Shown: positions 47,647 through 60,060 of the stretch, piece after piece
Position numbering within the stretch: the first letter of the stretch is position 1
Layout of the letters: the number at the start of each line of letters is the position of its first letter
From: Neptunomonas phycophila
GTDB taxonomy: Bacteria; Pseudomonadota; Gammaproteobacteria; Pseudomonadales; Balneatricaceae
NCBI RefSeq assembly: GCF_001922575.1
Contig: NZ_MRCI01000001.1
Coordinates: 186,001 to 250,000, forward strand
Direction of reading: 5' to 3'
DNA length: 64,000 bases
Translations under genes and position numbers: made by a program
The notes under the pieces: model-generated
Database searches by the model: none
Seen by the model: only the letters and a program-made list of their open reading frames with translations
What the model was told of the DNA's origin: nothing

Positions 47647-48178
47647 ACCATTAGTGGTGGCTGTACTTTGCAGCATAGTGGCCTCTGGGTGCGTCTGGGT
47701 TGAAGATACGCAGGACTTAGCATCGTTTGTTTCTGATGTGCAGTCCAAACCACGTGGTACTATTGAACCATTGCCCACATTTGAGCCTTACCATAGCTTT
47801 GTATATCAAGGCGCTAGTTTGCGAGATCCTTTTGTTCCTTTGGTCAAAATTGAGTCCGCATTAGATATCGAATACGACGATAGCGATGGGGTAGAGCCAG
47901 ATCAAAATCGGCCACGAAGCTATTTGGAACAATTTTCTATTGATGACTTACACATGGTAGGGACAATAGGAAAAACAGACCAAAAGAGTGTTTGGTCATT
48001 AATCTTAGATGATAATGGCGAAATACATCGTGTATCTGTCGGGGATTATATCGGACTAGACTTTGGTAAGGTCGTCGCTGTAAATGAGCAGCGTGTAGAT
48101 GTTATTGAAATTATTTCGAATGGACGCGGTGGGTGGATGCAACGCCCGCGCACTTTAGAGTTGGTTGAGCAGGAATAA
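47627..48178 (+). CDS. pilP: type IV pilus lipoprotein PilP
   Basis: 183 residues. The lipobox VASGC gives the acylated Cys22. GASLRDPFVPL and the C-terminal beta domain (DDLHMVGTIG, VSVGDYIGLDFGKV) are PilP hallmarks. It links PilNO to the PilQ secretin. A second ATG directly follows the first; either may be used. Confidence 0.93.
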   Translation: MMILKSKPLVVAVLCSIVASGCVWVEDTQDLASFVSDVQSKPRGTIEPLPTFEPYHSFVYQGASLRDPFVPLVKIESALDIEYDDSDGVEPDQNRPRSYLEQFSIDDLHMVGTIGKTDQKSVWSLILDDNGEIHRVSVGDYIGLDFGKVVAVNEQRVDVIEIISNGRGGWMQRPRTLELVEQE

Positions 48179-48193
48179 CCGAAGGAAAGTTGA

Positions 48194-50290
48194 ATGAAGC
48201 ATTACACCGTTGTACGAATGTCCCGAGCCAAGGGCGAAGTTTTGAAAGGTGCATTAGCTGCACTGATTGGCTGTTTCAGCTTATTCCTGTCATTAACTGC
48301 TCAGGCGCAAAGTGTGCTGTTAAAAGACACGTCTTTTGTTTCTTTACCAGGAGGAAACTTAGAGGTTCGTCTAGAGTTTGACCAGCCACCTCCGGTTCCA
48401 AAAGCTTACACTACAGATAGCCCAGCACGTGTCATTTTTGATATGTGGGGTGTTGAAAACGATCTGGGTACCAAGTCTATTGATATCCGAACGGCTGATG
48501 TGGACGCGATGAGCTTTGCACAAGGCGGAGACCGTTTGCGTTTAGTTACGTCATTAAATCAAATGACGGATTATCGGACTTACGCTGAAGGAAATAGTTT
48601 ATTTATTGTTTTTGGTGAGAAGTCAGGAGCCTCTGTAGCACCTCAGCGCCAGCTAGCTGCCCCACGAAATGTTAAGCAGTCTTATGACGATAAAACGCGT
48701 GTTAGTGGTATCGACTTTCAGCGTGTAGACGGTGGTATTGGTCGTGTTGTGGTAACGATGACGGATGATCAAGCGGGCTTAAATATTGAAGAGGAAGGTA
48801 ATAACGTAGTTGTTAGTTTGAGCGGAGCCTCTTTATCCAATTCGTTACAGCAACGGATAGATGTTCAGGATTTTGCTACGCCAGTTACTTTTGTGGATGC
48901 AATGGCTTCTGGTCGTAATACTAAAATTTTGATCAAGCCAGGTGCTGAACCGTATGACTACATGGCATACCAAACGGGTAGCAAGTTAATCGTCGACTTT
49001 AAGCCGCTAACGCGCGCTGAAAAAGAAGAAATTAAAAAGAACGAATTCCCTTACAGCGGCGAAAAAATCGATCTTAACTTCCAGAATGTAAGTGTTCGTT
49101 CTGTTTTGCAGATTTTAGCAGAAGTGGCGCAGCTTAACTTGGTGGTCGATGATGCGGTTGATGGCGAAATCACTCTGTTGCTCAAGCATGTTCCATGGGA
49201 TCAGGCGTTAGATATTGTCCTTAAAACACGTGGTCTTGATAAGCGCCAAATTGGTAATGTGTTATTAGTCGCACCGGCTGAGCAAATTGCCGAGCGCGAA
49301 CGCATCGAATTAGAGAGTCTTAAGCAGGTTGAGGAATTATCTCCGTTAGTAACTGACTTTATCCAAGTCGACTTTCGCAAAGCGTCAGAGATGCGTCAGC
49401 GTATCTACGATGCCAAGTTAGTAACAGAGCGTGGTTTTATCGTTGCTGATGATCAAACTAACCGACTCATGGTGCGCGAAACGTCAGCTCAGCTAGAAGA
49501 GATTCGTCGTACGTTACGCCAGTTCGATACTGAAGTTTCACAGATTATGATTGAGGCACGCTTGGTGACAGCTCGGGCAGATTATAGCCGTGAACTAGGT
49601 ATTCGTTGGGGCTTTGGTTTGCAGGACGGGAATTTTGTCGCTGGAGGCTCTGGTGATTCATCTGCTTACTACGTAGAAGATTTCCCAGTATCAGGGGCTG
49701 ATTTGCCGCTTAACGTAGACCTTGGCGCTTCAGGAACAACGTCATCACTAGTATTGGGTTATGCGACTAATAGTTTTGCACTGGCAACTGAATTATCAGC
49801 TATGCAGAGCGAAGGTAAAATCGAGATCGTATCTCAACCCAAGGTAATTACGACTAACGGTAAAGCGGCCTACATTAAATCAGGTAAAGAAGTGCCTTAC
49901 CAAACGGTTGAGGATGGTGAGGTTAGCATCGAATTTAAAGACGTTGTTTTAAGTCTAGATGTTACGCCGCAAATAAACCCAGGTGACAGAATTGCTTTAG
50001 AATTGAAGATTACTAAAGACTCTATCGGTGAAACGCTGGATAATGGTGAAATCGGGATCGACACAAACGAGCTCGAAACATCTGTTGTGGTAAAAGATGG
50101 TGAAACCATTGTTTTAGGTGGTGTGTATCAAGATAACCGCTCAGATTATGTATATAAAACACCACTGTTAGGTGATATTCCTGTGCTGGGTAATCTGTTT
50201 AAGAAAACAGTGGCAGAGAACAACAAAGAAGAATTGTTGATCTTTATTACACCTAAGTTGATCAGAGAGTCCCTAGGCAGTACGCGTTAA
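48194..50290 (+). CDS. pilQ: type IV pilus secretin PilQ
   Basis: 698 residues with a signal peptide ending near LTAQA-QSV. Two AMIN domains (about 35-125 and 155-265) bind peptidoglycan. An STN/secretin-N region is at about 290-410 (NFQNVSVRSVLQILAEVAQL). The secretin domain is at about 500-695, with VISQPKVITTNGKAAYIKSG and KTPLLGDIPVLGNLFKK. It forms the outer-membrane pore for the pilus and, in many species, DNA uptake. aroK follows after 18 bases. Confidence 0.96.
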   Translation: MKHYTVVRMSRAKGEVLKGALAALIGCFSLFLSLTAQAQSVLLKDTSFVSLPGGNLEVRLEFDQPPPVPKAYTTDSPARVIFDMWGVENDLGTKSIDIRTADVDAMSFAQGGDRLRLVTSLNQMTDYRTYAEGNSLFIVFGEKSGASVAPQRQLAAPRNVKQSYDDKTRVSGIDFQRVDGGIGRVVVTMTDDQAGLNIEEEGNNVVVSLSGASLSNSLQQRIDVQDFATPVTFVDAMASGRNTKILIKPGAEPYDYMAYQTGSKLIVDFKPLTRAEKEEIKKNEFPYSGEKIDLNFQNVSVRSVLQILAEVAQLNLVVDDAVDGEITLLLKHVPWDQALDIVLKTRGLDKRQIGNVLLVAPAEQIAERERIELESLKQVEELSPLVTDFIQVDFRKASEMRQRIYDAKLVTERGFIVADDQTNRLMVRETSAQLEEIRRTLRQFDTEVSQIMIEARLVTARADYSRELGIRWGFGLQDGNFVAGGSGDSSAYYVEDFPVSGADLPLNVDLGASGTTSSLVLGYATNSFALATELSAMQSEGKIEIVSQPKVITTNGKAAYIKSGKEVPYQTVEDGEVSIEFKDVVLSLDVTPQINPGDRIALELKITKDSIGETLDNGEIGIDTNELETSVVVKDGETIVLGGVYQDNRSDYVYKTPLLGDIPVLGNLFKKTVAENNKEELLIFITPKLIRESLGSTR

Positions 50291-50308
50291 TCATTGGGTA
50301 ATATTTAG

Positions 50309-50863
50309 TTGAACATTTTTTTAGTAGGCCCTATGGGATCGGGGAAAAGCACCATAGGGCGACTGCTCTCACAGGAACTTAACTTAGCGTTTATTGATGT
50401 TGATCGTGTCATTGAAGATCGTGCGGGAGCTAATATTCCTTGGATCTTCGATGTAGAGGGTGAAAGTGGCTTTCGTGACAGAGAAGAAAATGTCATGGAT
50501 GAGCTCACACAGCGTAATAATATAGTCTTAGCTACAGGCGGCGGTGCCGTCTTACGCGCATCAAACCGTGAGTTTCTAAAAAAGCGTGGCGCGGTGGTTT
50601 ACCTTAAGACATCAGTTGATCATCAGCTTGAGCGAACGGCTAAGGATAAAAATAGGCCTTTGCTGCAAGCTGAGAATCCCCGAGCGGTCCTAGAACGCTT
50701 GTTGGCGTTGCGCGAACCGCTGTATTTGGAAACATGCGATATCATTATTAAAACTGATCGCCGACATCCTAAAGGCGTAGTTTCCGATATTATCAAACAG
50801 GTTATGCTGTTAAATCAGTCCGAATCCTCTGCTTCTTTGTTATCTGAGTTACCGTCAGGGTAA
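50309..50863 (+). CDS. aroK: shikimate kinase
   Basis: 184 residues from a TTG at 50309; no ATG or GTG fits better, and [16 protein letters not shown] must be near the start. The P-loop is at 7-15. FRDREE and ATGGGAV are the shikimate-binding motifs, and NRPLLQ is the lid. It phosphorylates shikimate in aromatic amino-acid synthesis. The weak start may keep expression low within the pil-aro transcript. Confidence 0.95.
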   Translation: MNIFLVGPMGSGKSTIGRLLSQELNLAFIDVDRVIEDRAGANIPWIFDVEGESGFRDREENVMDELTQRNNIVLATGGGAVLRASNREFLKKRGAVVYLKTSVDHQLERTAKDKNRPLLQAENPRAVLERLLALREPLYLETCDIIIKTDRRHPKGVVSDIIKQVMLLNQSESSASLLSELPSG

Positions 50864-50874
50864 CTGGAGTTATC

Positions 50875-51951
50875 ATGCAATCATTGTCTGTAAACCTTGG
50901 TGAGCGCTCATATCCAATCATTATTGGAGAGGAGATCTTCAACGCTGAGTTAATTAAGCCGTACATTCATGCTAAGCAAGTGATGATAGTGACAAACGAC
51001 ACTATCGCGCCATTGTATTTAGATGCATTGAAGGCTTGCCTGAGTGATTATCAAGTCGATGTGGTTATTCTACCTGACGGTGAAGCTTACAAAGATTTAA
51101 CGCATTTAAACCTTATTTATGATGGACTGCTGGCTGCTCGCCATAACCGCTCAACGACGTTAATTGCGCTAGGTGGCGGTGTAGTAGGTGACATGACCGG
51201 CTATGCGGCAGCGAGCTATCAGCGTGGGGTTAATTTTATTCAAGTGCCTACCACGTTATTGTCTCAAGTCGATTCATCTGTTGGCGGTAAAACCGGTGTG
51301 AATCATGCGCTTGGCAAAAATATGATTGGGGCCTTTTATCAACCTCAATCCGTGTTAATTGATATAAGTGTTTTCGATACATTGCCTGCCCGGGAGCTTT
51401 CTGCCGGTTTGGCGGAAGTGATCAAATACGGCTTGATTTATGATCAGGAGTTTCTGAACTGGCTAGAGGCTCATCTTGATGAATTAATGGCTAAACAGTC
51501 AGATGTGCTGATTGAGGCCATTAAACGTTCATGCGAAATTAAAGCGCAAGTGGTTGCTCAAGACGAACGTGAAGGTGGTATTCGGGCGATCTTGAATTTG
51601 GGGCATACTTTCGGTCACGCTATCGAGACTCATCAGGGATATGGGGTTTGGTTGCATGGGGAAGCAGTAGCCGCGGGAACTATAATGGCTATGCGTATGT
51701 CTGAGCGGTTGGGCTGGATATCCGAACAAGACGTAGCTCGGGCGATTAATATGTTTGAACGAGCTTCTTTGCCGGTCACTCCACCGGATAACATGAGCCG
51801 AGATGACTTTATGTCGTTAATGGCCGTAGATAAGAAGAATCTAGACAGTCGGATTCGATTAGTACTACTAAAAAATATAGGCGAAGCTGTTGTGACATCG
51901 GAGTATGATCCAGCAGTGCTTAACGAATTACTCGATGAGTTGTGTCTTTAA
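50875..51951 (+). CDS. aroB: 3-dehydroquinate synthase
   Basis: 358 residues. Motifs are [51 protein letters not shown], and the metal-site histidines in [11 protein letters not shown] and LHGEAVAAG. It makes the first ring of the shikimate pathway using NAD and a divalent metal. It lies 11 bases after aroK. Confidence 0.97.
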   Translation: MQSLSVNLGERSYPIIIGEEIFNAELIKPYIHAKQVMIVTNDTIAPLYLDALKACLSDYQVDVVILPDGEAYKDLTHLNLIYDGLLAARHNRSTTLIALGGGVVGDMTGYAAASYQRGVNFIQVPTTLLSQVDSSVGGKTGVNHALGKNMIGAFYQPQSVLIDISVFDTLPARELSAGLAEVIKYGLIYDQEFLNWLEAHLDELMAKQSDVLIEAIKRSCEIKAQVVAQDEREGGIRAILNLGHTFGHAIETHQGYGVWLHGEAVAAGTIMAMRMSERLGWISEQDVARAINMFERASLPVTPPDNMSRDDFMSLMAVDKKNLDSRIRLVLLKNIGEAVVTSEYDPAVLNELLDELCL

Positions 51952-51978
51952 TATTCTTTGCCTAGGCATAGGGAACAG

Positions 51979-53631
51979 ATGAGCCAAGAATTTTACTATG
52001 AGCCTCCCAGTCGGCTGCAGCTAGTTGATAAAATGGCGCATTTATTGCGCTATTCTGACTTTTTGTTGGTGGTTACTGGGGCCTCAGGAAGCGGTAAAAC
52101 ACGCTTAGCTCATCAGCTTATGCACGTTACGAGCGACTCTTCTACACAGCAAGCAATTGTTAGTTTGTCTGCAGATACTGGCACAAAACCACTTCTGATT
52201 TCTTTAAAAAAAGCGCTGCAACTAGAGGCTAATACACAAGCAGAAGCATTAGCTGCTATTCATGAGCAGTGTAAAGCGCTGGATGAAGTGGGCCAGCATT
52301 TGATGATAGTTATCGATAATGCTGAGTGGCTCAATGATGAAGCAATAGAATTATTAGCAGGCTTGCTCATGTCCGGCACAGGCGGTCCTCGCTTGGTGCT
52401 GGCTGGTGAAGAGTCATTAGTTAAGCGCTTGGTCTCGTTGGGTATTCCTGAGCTATTAGAGGGGCGTGTTCATGTTGAAACCTTATCTGCATTTACCGAA
52501 GAAGAAGGGCATGAATTTCTTAGGCTTCTCGACCCGCTGCGGCCTGAATTAACACCAAAGGCTTATAAAAAAGTCTATCAATTAAGTGATGGTTATCCCG
52601 GAGGTTTGGTCGAGAGTGTTGACTTGTTGCAGGGGCCTGAAACATCATCTCCAGCCTCACGTTTGCCTTTGCCTGTTCCTCATATAGCTGCCATTGCAGT
52701 CGTCATATTGGTATTAGTTGGAATTTCTTTGTGGCAACTGTTTCCAAGTGATGTTTCCTCCGAACCTGAGATTGTGGATGGACGGGTCTCTATGCCGGTA
52801 ACGCTACCGCTTGATAGCGTTGATCAGTCAGAGGTATTACCCGCACCTATTGAAATGGCGGATGAGCGAAGTGAGTTATCCAAACGACTAGCGGCTCAAG
52901 AAGCAGAATTACGTGCAAACCAACGTGTTATTGAAGCGCCTCCTTCGGTAGTAGAAGCTCCTGCTAAGTCAGATATAGTTGAGGAATCCACTTTATCCAC
53001 AGCACCAGAAGTTGTGACATCGCCTGTTGTTAAAGATAACGAACAGGTGAGTCAATCAGTGCCTGCTGAGGCAAGTGTTGATCAACAAGTTGTTGATAAT
53101 GCAAGAATACTTGACGAGGCCTTAGCAAGCCAGGAACCTGTTCCAGCTCCAGCTCCAGCTCCAGCTCCAGCTCCAGCTCCAGCTCCAGCTCCAGCTCCAG
53201 CTCCAGCTCCAGCTCCAGCTCCAGCTCCAGCTCCAGCTCCAGCTCCAGCTCCAGCTCCAGCTCCAGCTCCAAAAGTTGTTCAGAAAAATGATGTGGAACC
53301 GGCTAAGGTTGCCGCTAGTGGGCCTGCCTCTAAGTGGTTAAAAGAGGATCAGCTACTCGCATGGCCTGCAAAAGGGTATACTTTGCAGTTATTAGGTGCG
53401 AGATCGGAACAGAGTGTTGCGCAGTTTATGGCGGGTTTAAATAATCGCGATAAACTGTATTATTTTAGAACGGTCTATAAAGGTGCTCCTTGGCATGTAG
53501 TCGTATATGGTCAATATTCTGATCGTACCGCCGCCAACCGAGCAGTCAGTACCTTACCAGAAGAGCTGAAACGTCTTAAACCTTGGGCTAGAAGTATTAG
53601 GGGTGTTCAGCTGGACATAAAGAAAAAATAG
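51979..53631 (+). CDS. damX: DamX-like SPOR-domain protein with ATPase domain and PA-repeat linker
   Basis: 550 residues from the ATG at 51979, which has AGGGA upstream; a TTG at 51958 is in frame but poorer. The N-terminal AAA-type domain has Walker A GASGSGKT (34-41) and MIVIDNAEWL. A membrane helix (IAAIAVVILVLVGISLWQLF) is at about 241-260. The periplasmic linker contains 21 exact Pro-Ala repeats. The C-terminus is a SPOR domain (about 465-545, YTLQLLGARSEQSVAQFM). DamX binds septal peptidoglycan and modulates division. The aroK-aroB-damX order is classic; dam itself is not next. Confidence 0.92.
   Translation: MSQEFYYEPPSRLQLVDKMAHLLRYSDFLLVVTGASGSGKTRLAHQLMHVTSDSSTQQAIVSLSADTGTKPLLISLKKALQLEANTQAEALAAIHEQCKALDEVGQHLMIVIDNAEWLNDEAIELLAGLLMSGTGGPRLVLAGEESLVKRLVSLGIPELLEGRVHVETLSAFTEEEGHEFLRLLDPLRPELTPKAYKKVYQLSDGYPGGLVESVDLLQGPETSSPASRLPLPVPHIAAIAVVILVLVGISLWQLFPSDVSSEPEIVDGRVSMPVTLPLDSVDQSEVLPAPIEMADERSELSKRLAAQEAELRANQRVIEAPPSVVEAPAKSDIVEESTLSTAPEVVTSPVVKDNEQVSQSVPAEASVDQQVVDNARILDEALASQEPVPAPAPAPAPAPAPAPAPAPAPAPAPAPAPAPAPAPAPAPAPAPKVVQKNDVEPAKVAASGPASKWLKEDQLLAWPAKGYTLQLLGARSEQSVAQFMAGLNNRDKLYYFRTVYKGAPWHVVVYGQYSDRTAANRAVSTLPEELKRLKPWARSIRGVQLDIKKK
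53143..53268. repeat. perfect CCAGCT hexanucleotide tandem repeat, 21 copies
   Basis: Twenty-one identical CCAGCT units (126 bases) with no sequence divergence, then a partial CCA. They lie in frame within damX and encode (Pro-Ala)21. Copy changes would alter linker length by two residues per unit without a frameshift. Confidence 0.98.
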
Positions 53632-53665
53632 CTTTTTCTTTCGCTTTTTTAGTAAATTCTTTTAA

Positions 53666-53689
53666 AAAAGCGCCATAAATCGCGCTTTT
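53666..53689 (+). terminator. probable terminator after damX
   Basis: Stem AAAAGCGC / GCGCTTTT with an eight-base loop, 35 bases after the damX stop. The T run is only four bases, so efficiency is uncertain. Confidence 0.55.
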
Positions 53690-53723
53690 CCAATCTTTAG
53701 GGGCAAGGCAAATTGCTTAAAAT

Positions 53724-53752
53724 TTGTCCCGAACGGTATCTCTGTGTAAAAT
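53724..53752 (+). promoter_or_regulatory. predicted sigma-70 promoter of gltB
   Basis: TTGTCC, 17 bases, TAAAAT. Transcription would start near 53759, giving an mRNA leader of about 85 bases before gltB. Confidence 0.55.
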
Positions 53753-53845
53753 ACCCGTCCCTTTTTGCCTGCAATAATAAGAATCAGTCGAAAAGGCTTT
53801 TTGTTAAGTCTTTGTTTTACAAGAACTTTTAAGTGAGAATGACTT

Positions 53846-56800
53846 ATGAGCACAGGTCTGTATCGCCCCGGTGAGTTTAAGGATAACTGTGGCTTCGGTC
53901 TGATGGCGCACCTCAAAGGTGAAGCCAGTCATGATCTGTTGTTAAAGGCAATTGAAGCATTAGCGTGTATGACCCACCGTGGCGGTATCGCTGCCGATGG
54001 GAAGACAGGTGACGGCTGCGGTTTGCTTATGCAAAAGCCCGATAGCTTCCTTCGAATGGTTACCAAAGATGAGCTTGGTATCACATTAGGAGAGCAGTAT
54101 GCGGTGGGCATGGTTTTCATGTCGCGTGAACCCAAACTTGCTGAAAAAGCACGTGAAACGCTGAATCAGGAATTGAAGGCTCAAGGCCTTAAAGTCGCTG
54201 GTTGGCGTGTTGTGCCTACAGATGAATCATGTCTTGGGCCGATCGCAAAAGACACGCTCCCTCATATGGAACAGGTGTTTGTAGAGCCTGATCAAAATAG
54301 CGAGCGTGCTTTTGGTATTAGTTTATTTGTTGCCCGTCGTAAAACCGAGAACGCCCTGACTTCAGATGCCGATTTTTATATCTGCAGCTTGTCTGAGAGC
54401 GTAATTTCATACAAAGGTTTGATGATGCCGGTTGATTTGCCAGCTTTTTATAAAGATTTGGCAGATGAGCGTTTGAAAACAGCGGTGTGTACATACCATC
54501 AGCGTTTCTCAACAAACACAGCACCTCGCTGGCCATTGGCGCAGCCATTCCGTTTCTTGGCCCATAATGGTGAAATTAATACAATCGAAGGTAACCGCAG
54601 CTGGGCGCGTGCTCGTTCACGTAAGTTTGCTACAGATTTGCTACCTGAATTAAATGAACTCCAGCCTATTGTTAATACAACCGGTTCAGACTCTTCCAGC
54701 ATGGATAATATGTTGGAGTTTTTGATGGCGGGCGGTGTTGATATCTACCGTGCTGTTCGTATGGTGGTTCCGCCAGCTTGGCAGAACGTTGATACTATGG
54801 ATTCCGATCTACGTGCATTTTATGAGTATAACTCTATGCATATGGAGCCATGGGACGGTCCAGCGGGTATGGTAATGACTGATGGTCGTTTTGCTGTGTG
54901 TATGCTTGACCGAAACGGCTTGCGTCCGTCGCGTTGGGTAATGACTAAGCAGGATTATATCTGCACGGCATCTGAGATCGGCGTGTTTTCTTACAAGCCG
55001 GAAGACATTGTGGCACAAGGACGCGTGGGTCCTGGTCAAATCTTGGCGATTGACACTCAGACTGGTGAAATTTTACATACAGCTGATGTCGATAACCGTC
55101 TCAAAGCGGCTAAGCCTTATAAAAAATGGCTTAAAGAGAACGCATTACGCTTAGAGCAGACATTGGATAACCATGAGGAAGCAAGATCCTTCACGGACAT
55201 GTCGGCTGACGAGTTAAAAGCGTACATGAAAATGTACCAAGTGACGTTTGAAGAACGTGAGCAAATCTTACGTCCTTTAGGCGAGTCCGGTATGGAAGCT
55301 GTTGGTTCCATGGGTGATGATAAGCCAATGGCTGTGCTTTCTAGCCGCATTCGCTCACCGTATGATTACTTCCGTCAGCAGTTTGCACAGGTGACTAACC
55401 CGCCAATCGATCCATTGCGAGAAGCCATCGTGATGTCGCTTGAAACCTGCTTAGGTCGCGAACAAAATATGTTCGAAGAGACGGCCGAGCATGCGCGTCG
55501 GGTTATTCTGACAAGTCCTGTTTTATCCGCCTCTAAGTTTAAACGTTTGCGTGATAATACCGAGAAGGGCTTTGAAGTCGCTCAAATAAGCCTGCATTAC
55601 GACCCAGAAACAACAAGCTTGAAGCAGGCGATTACGCTAATCGTTGATCAGGCTGAAGAGGCCGTTCGTGCAGGAAAATCCCTCATTATTTTGTCTGACT
55701 CGGATATTGAGCAAGGCAAGCTCCCTGTTCATGCTTCGATGGCGACAGGTGCTGTGCACTATCGTCTAGTAGAAACCGGTCTGCGTTGTGATGCCAACAT
55801 CATTGTTGAAACCGGCACCGCTCGAGATCCTCATCACTTTGCTGTTTTGTTTGGCTTTGGTGCAACGGCAGTATTCCCGTACATGGCATATCGCGTCTTG
55901 ACTGATTTGTGTAAAGACGGTGAGATTCCATTGTCACCGCTTGAGAGCCATGAAAATTATCGCAAAGGCATCAAGAAAGGCTTAATGAAAATCCTGTCTA
56001 AGATGGGGATTTCAACTATTGCCTCTTACCGTGGCGCGCAATTGTTTGAAGCCATTGGTTTGAGTTCTGAAGTGGTTGATCTTTGCTTTAATGGTGTTAC
56101 TAGCCGGATTGAAGGGGCTCGCTTCGAAGATTTCCAATTTGAGCAGTCGTTGCTGGCTAAGGAAGCGTGGACTGCACGTAAGCCTATTCAGCAAGGTGGC
56201 TTGCTCAAATATACACATGATGGTGAGTACCATGCGTACAACCCTGATGTGGTGCGTACCATTCACGAGGCTGTGCAAACAGGAGATCCGGCTAAATATC
56301 GTATCTATGCTGATCTTGTTAACAAGCGCCCAGTCGCTACGCTCCGTGATTTACTGTCGCTTAAAAAAGGCGTTAAACCTATTCCTCTGGATGAGGTTGA
56401 GCCGGTTGAAAATATATTAAAACGATTCGACTCTGCCGCAATGTCGTTGGGTGCTTTATCGCCTGAGGCTCATGAGGCGCTAGCAATGGCGATGAATGAG
56501 CTAGGTGGCCGGTCTAACTCTGGCGAAGGTGGTGAAGATCCTGTTCGTCACGGCACTAATAAGCGATCTAAAATTAAACAGGTTGCTTCTGGTCGCTTCG
56601 GTGTAACACCGGGTTACTTGAGTAGTGCTGATGTTATGCAGATTAAAGTAGCTCAAGGCGCTAAACCAGGTGAAGGCGGACAGTTACCTGGCGGTAAGGT
56701 AAATGAGCTGATTGCCCGTTTGCGTTATTCCGTTCCGGGTGTGACGCTAATATCGCCTCCACCACATCATGATATTTATTCGATTGAAGATTTGGCTCAG

Positions 56801-58303
56801 CTGATCTTCGATTTGAAACAAGTGAACCCTGAAGCATTGGTATCTGTAAAATTGGTATCACGTCCAGGTGTCGGCACAATTGCGTGTGGTGTTGCTAAGG
56901 CGTATGCCGATTTAATTACTATCTCTGGCTACGATGGTGGTACAGCGGCTTCTCCATTAACGTCTATTCACTATGCGGGCTCTCCGTGGGAATTAGGCTT
57001 GGCAGATGCGCACCAGTCACTACGTGCTAACCATTTGCGTGGCAATATCCGTTTGCAAACTGACGGTGGTCTTAAAACCGGTTTGGATGTTGTGAAAGGC
57101 GCTATGCTTGGAGCAGAAAGCTTTGGTTTTGGTACTATGCCAATGGTTGCGCTGGGATGTAAATATTTACGTATTTGCCACCTAAATAACTGTGCAACCG
57201 GTGTGGCTTCTCAAAATGAAGAGCTTCGTCGTGATCATTTCCGTGGTACTGTCGAAATGGCAAAGAACTTCTTCCGCTTTGTAGCTGAAGAAGCACGAGA
57301 GTGGATGGCAGCCATGGGTGTGAGAACCATGGATGAGTTAGTTGGCCGCGTTGATTTGCTAGAGTTAGCGGAAGGTTTTACTTCTAAACAAAAGAATTTG
57401 GACTTGTCGCCGATCATCAGTGATGCAGGTGTACCGGCTGAATATCCTCAGATCTGTCAAAAGCCGCGTAATGAGCCATATGACCAAGGCTCGTTAAACA
57501 CTGAAATGTTAGCGATGTCGCTAGAGAGCATAGAAAACAAAACAGGCGGTGAATGGGAATTGACCATTACCAACTGTGACCGCTCCGTAGGTGCCCGTAC
57601 GTCGGGAGCTATCGCTAAGCGTTATGGCGATTTAGGGATGGAGTCATCACCGATTACTTTCCGTTTTAAAGGTCATGCTGGACAGTCGTTTGGTGTGTGG
57701 AATGCGGGTGGTCAGTCACTGTATCTAGAGGGTGATGCCAACGATTACGTAGGTAAAGGCATGGCTGGCGGTAAAGTCGTTATCCGTCCGTTCCGCGAAG
57801 TAACAATCAAGTCGAATGAGACTTCTATCATTGGTAATACCTGCTTATACGGAGCTACCGGTGGTAAATTGTATGCAGCGGGTACGGCAGGTGAGCGTTT
57901 CGCTGTGCGTAACTCTGGCTGTCATGCAGTTATTGAAGGGGCCGGGGATCACTGCTGTGAGTACATGACCGGCGGTCTTGTCACGGTTTTAGGCCCGACA
58001 GGCTATAACTTCGGTGCGGGTATGACCGGTGGCTTTGCTTATGTATTAGATCTTGAAAAGAACTTCGTGGATAAATATAACCACGAGCTAGTCGAGATAC
58101 ATCGTATTCATATTGAGCATATGGAGGTTTATAAGAACCACTTACGCTCAGTCATCATCAAGTTTGTTAAAGAAACGGGTAGCGCGTGGGGTCAAGAGAT
58201 CCTTGATAACTACGAAGACTACTTGGGTCGTTTCTGGTTAGTGAAACCTAAAGCTGCCAGCATTAACGATCTAATGAATAGCGTACGTAAGCGCCCAGAA
58301 TAA
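53846..58303 (+). CDS. gltB: glutamate synthase (NADPH) large subunit
   Basis: 1485 residues. A 14-residue propeptide precedes the catalytic Cys15 ([11 protein letters not shown]), which releases ammonia from glutamine. The glutaminase domain runs to about 420, then a central domain, then the FMN/2-oxoglutarate barrel (about 800-1200, with [16 protein letters not shown] and [15 protein letters not shown] holding the 3Fe-4S cysteines). A C-terminal beta-helix (GGRV-type repeats such as GGKVVIRP) ends the chain. It makes two glutamates from glutamine and 2-oxoglutarate with GltD. Confidence 0.97.
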   Translation: MSTGLYRPGEFKDNCGFGLMAHLKGEASHDLLLKAIEALACMTHRGGIAADGKTGDGCGLLMQKPDSFLRMVTKDELGITLGEQYAVGMVFMSREPKLAEKARETLNQELKAQGLKVAGWRVVPTDESCLGPIAKDTLPHMEQVFVEPDQNSERAFGISLFVARRKTENALTSDADFYICSLSESVISYKGLMMPVDLPAFYKDLADERLKTAVCTYHQRFSTNTAPRWPLAQPFRFLAHNGEINTIEGNRSWARARSRKFATDLLPELNELQPIVNTTGSDSSSMDNMLEFLMAGGVDIYRAVRMVVPPAWQNVDTMDSDLRAFYEYNSMHMEPWDGPAGMVMTDGRFAVCMLDRNGLRPSRWVMTKQDYICTASEIGVFSYKPEDIVAQGRVGPGQILAIDTQTGEILHTADVDNRLKAAKPYKKWLKENALRLEQTLDNHEEARSFTDMSADELKAYMKMYQVTFEEREQILRPLGESGMEAVGSMGDDKPMAVLSSRIRSPYDYFRQQFAQVTNPPIDPLREAIVMSLETCLGREQNMFEETAEHARRVILTSPVLSASKFKRLRDNTEKGFEVAQISLHYDPETTSLKQAITLIVDQAEEAVRAGKSLIILSDSDIEQGKLPVHASMATGAVHYRLVETGLRCDANIIVETGTARDPHHFAVLFGFGATAVFPYMAYRVLTDLCKDGEIPLSPLESHENYRKGIKKGLMKILSKMGISTIASYRGAQLFEAIGLSSEVVDLCFNGVTSRIEGARFEDFQFEQSLLAKEAWTARKPIQQGGLLKYTHDGEYHAYNPDVVRTIHEAVQTGDPAKYRIYADLVNKRPVATLRDLLSLKKGVKPIPLDEVEPVENILKRFDSAAMSLGALSPEAHEALAMAMNELGGRSNSGEGGEDPVRHGTNKRSKIKQVASGRFGVTPGYLSSADVMQIKVAQGAKPGEGGQLPGGKVNELIARLRYSVPGVTLISPPPHHDIYSIEDLAQLIFDLKQVNPEALVSVKLVSRPGVGTIACGVAKAYADLITISGYDGGTAASPLTSIHYAGSPWELGLADAHQSLRANHLRGNIRLQTDGGLKTGLDVVKGAMLGAESFGFGTMPMVALGCKYLRICHLNNCATGVASQNEELRRDHFRGTVEMAKNFFRFVAEEAREWMAAMGVRTMDELVGRVDLLELAEGFTSKQKNLDLSPIISDAGVPAEYPQICQKPRNEPYDQGSLNTEMLAMSLESIENKTGGEWELTITNCDRSVGARTSGAIAKRYGDLGMESSPITFRFKGHAGQSFGVWNAGGQSLYLEGDANDYVGKGMAGGKVVIRPFREVTIKSNETSIIGNTCLYGATGGKLYAAGTAGERFAVRNSGCHAVIEGAGDHCCEYMTGGLVTVLGPTGYNFGAGMTGGFAYVLDLEKNFVDKYNHELVEIHRIHIEHMEVYKNHLRSVIIKFVKETGSAWGQEILDNYEDYLGRFWLVKPKAASINDLMNSVRKRPE

Positions 58304-58317
58304 TACGGTGATATCGA

Positions 58318-58362
58318 AGGCCTGTTGGTATGGTATGCGCTTTGCTTACATCCTACAGGCCT
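58318..58362 (+). promoter_or_regulatory. stem-loop in the gltB-gltD gap
   Basis: AGGCCTGT (58318-58325) pairs with ACAGGCCT (58355-58362) across a 29-base loop. There is no T run. It may protect the gltB 3' end or tune gltD expression. Confidence 0.4.
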
Positions 58363-58426
58363 CAAGTTCACAGTTAAGTTTCGAGTAGTAATGTGGTCAA
58401 GCTGCCGTTTGTGCGCTAACCACTAA

Positions 58427-59905
<1,479 letters not shown>

Positions 59906-59944
59906 GACACGACATGTAGTAAATGGTCATCTGTTTACGGACCT

Positions 59945-59977
59945 AAAAAAGCCGCTAATTTTATTAGCGGCTTTTTT
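59945..59977. terminator. strong terminator between gltD and putP
   Basis: A 15-bp stem (AAAAAAGCCGCTAAT / ATTAGCGGCTTTTTT) with a three-base loop. It is symmetrical and serves both convergent genes. Confidence 0.93.
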
Positions 59978-60060
59978 GTTTCTGACACCTTAGTGTTTTA
60001 AGGTGTACCTAAAGAGATCTGCATAGTTCGATCTCTTTAGGTTGGGGGCTTCGACTTGGC

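Noticed and set aside
53030..53272. Antisense open frame encoding a long alternating Glu-Leu chain across the damX repeat
   Set aside because: It is the mechanical reverse translation of the CCAGCT tract (AGCTGG), with no ribosome site and no homology; the sense strand is a clear gene.
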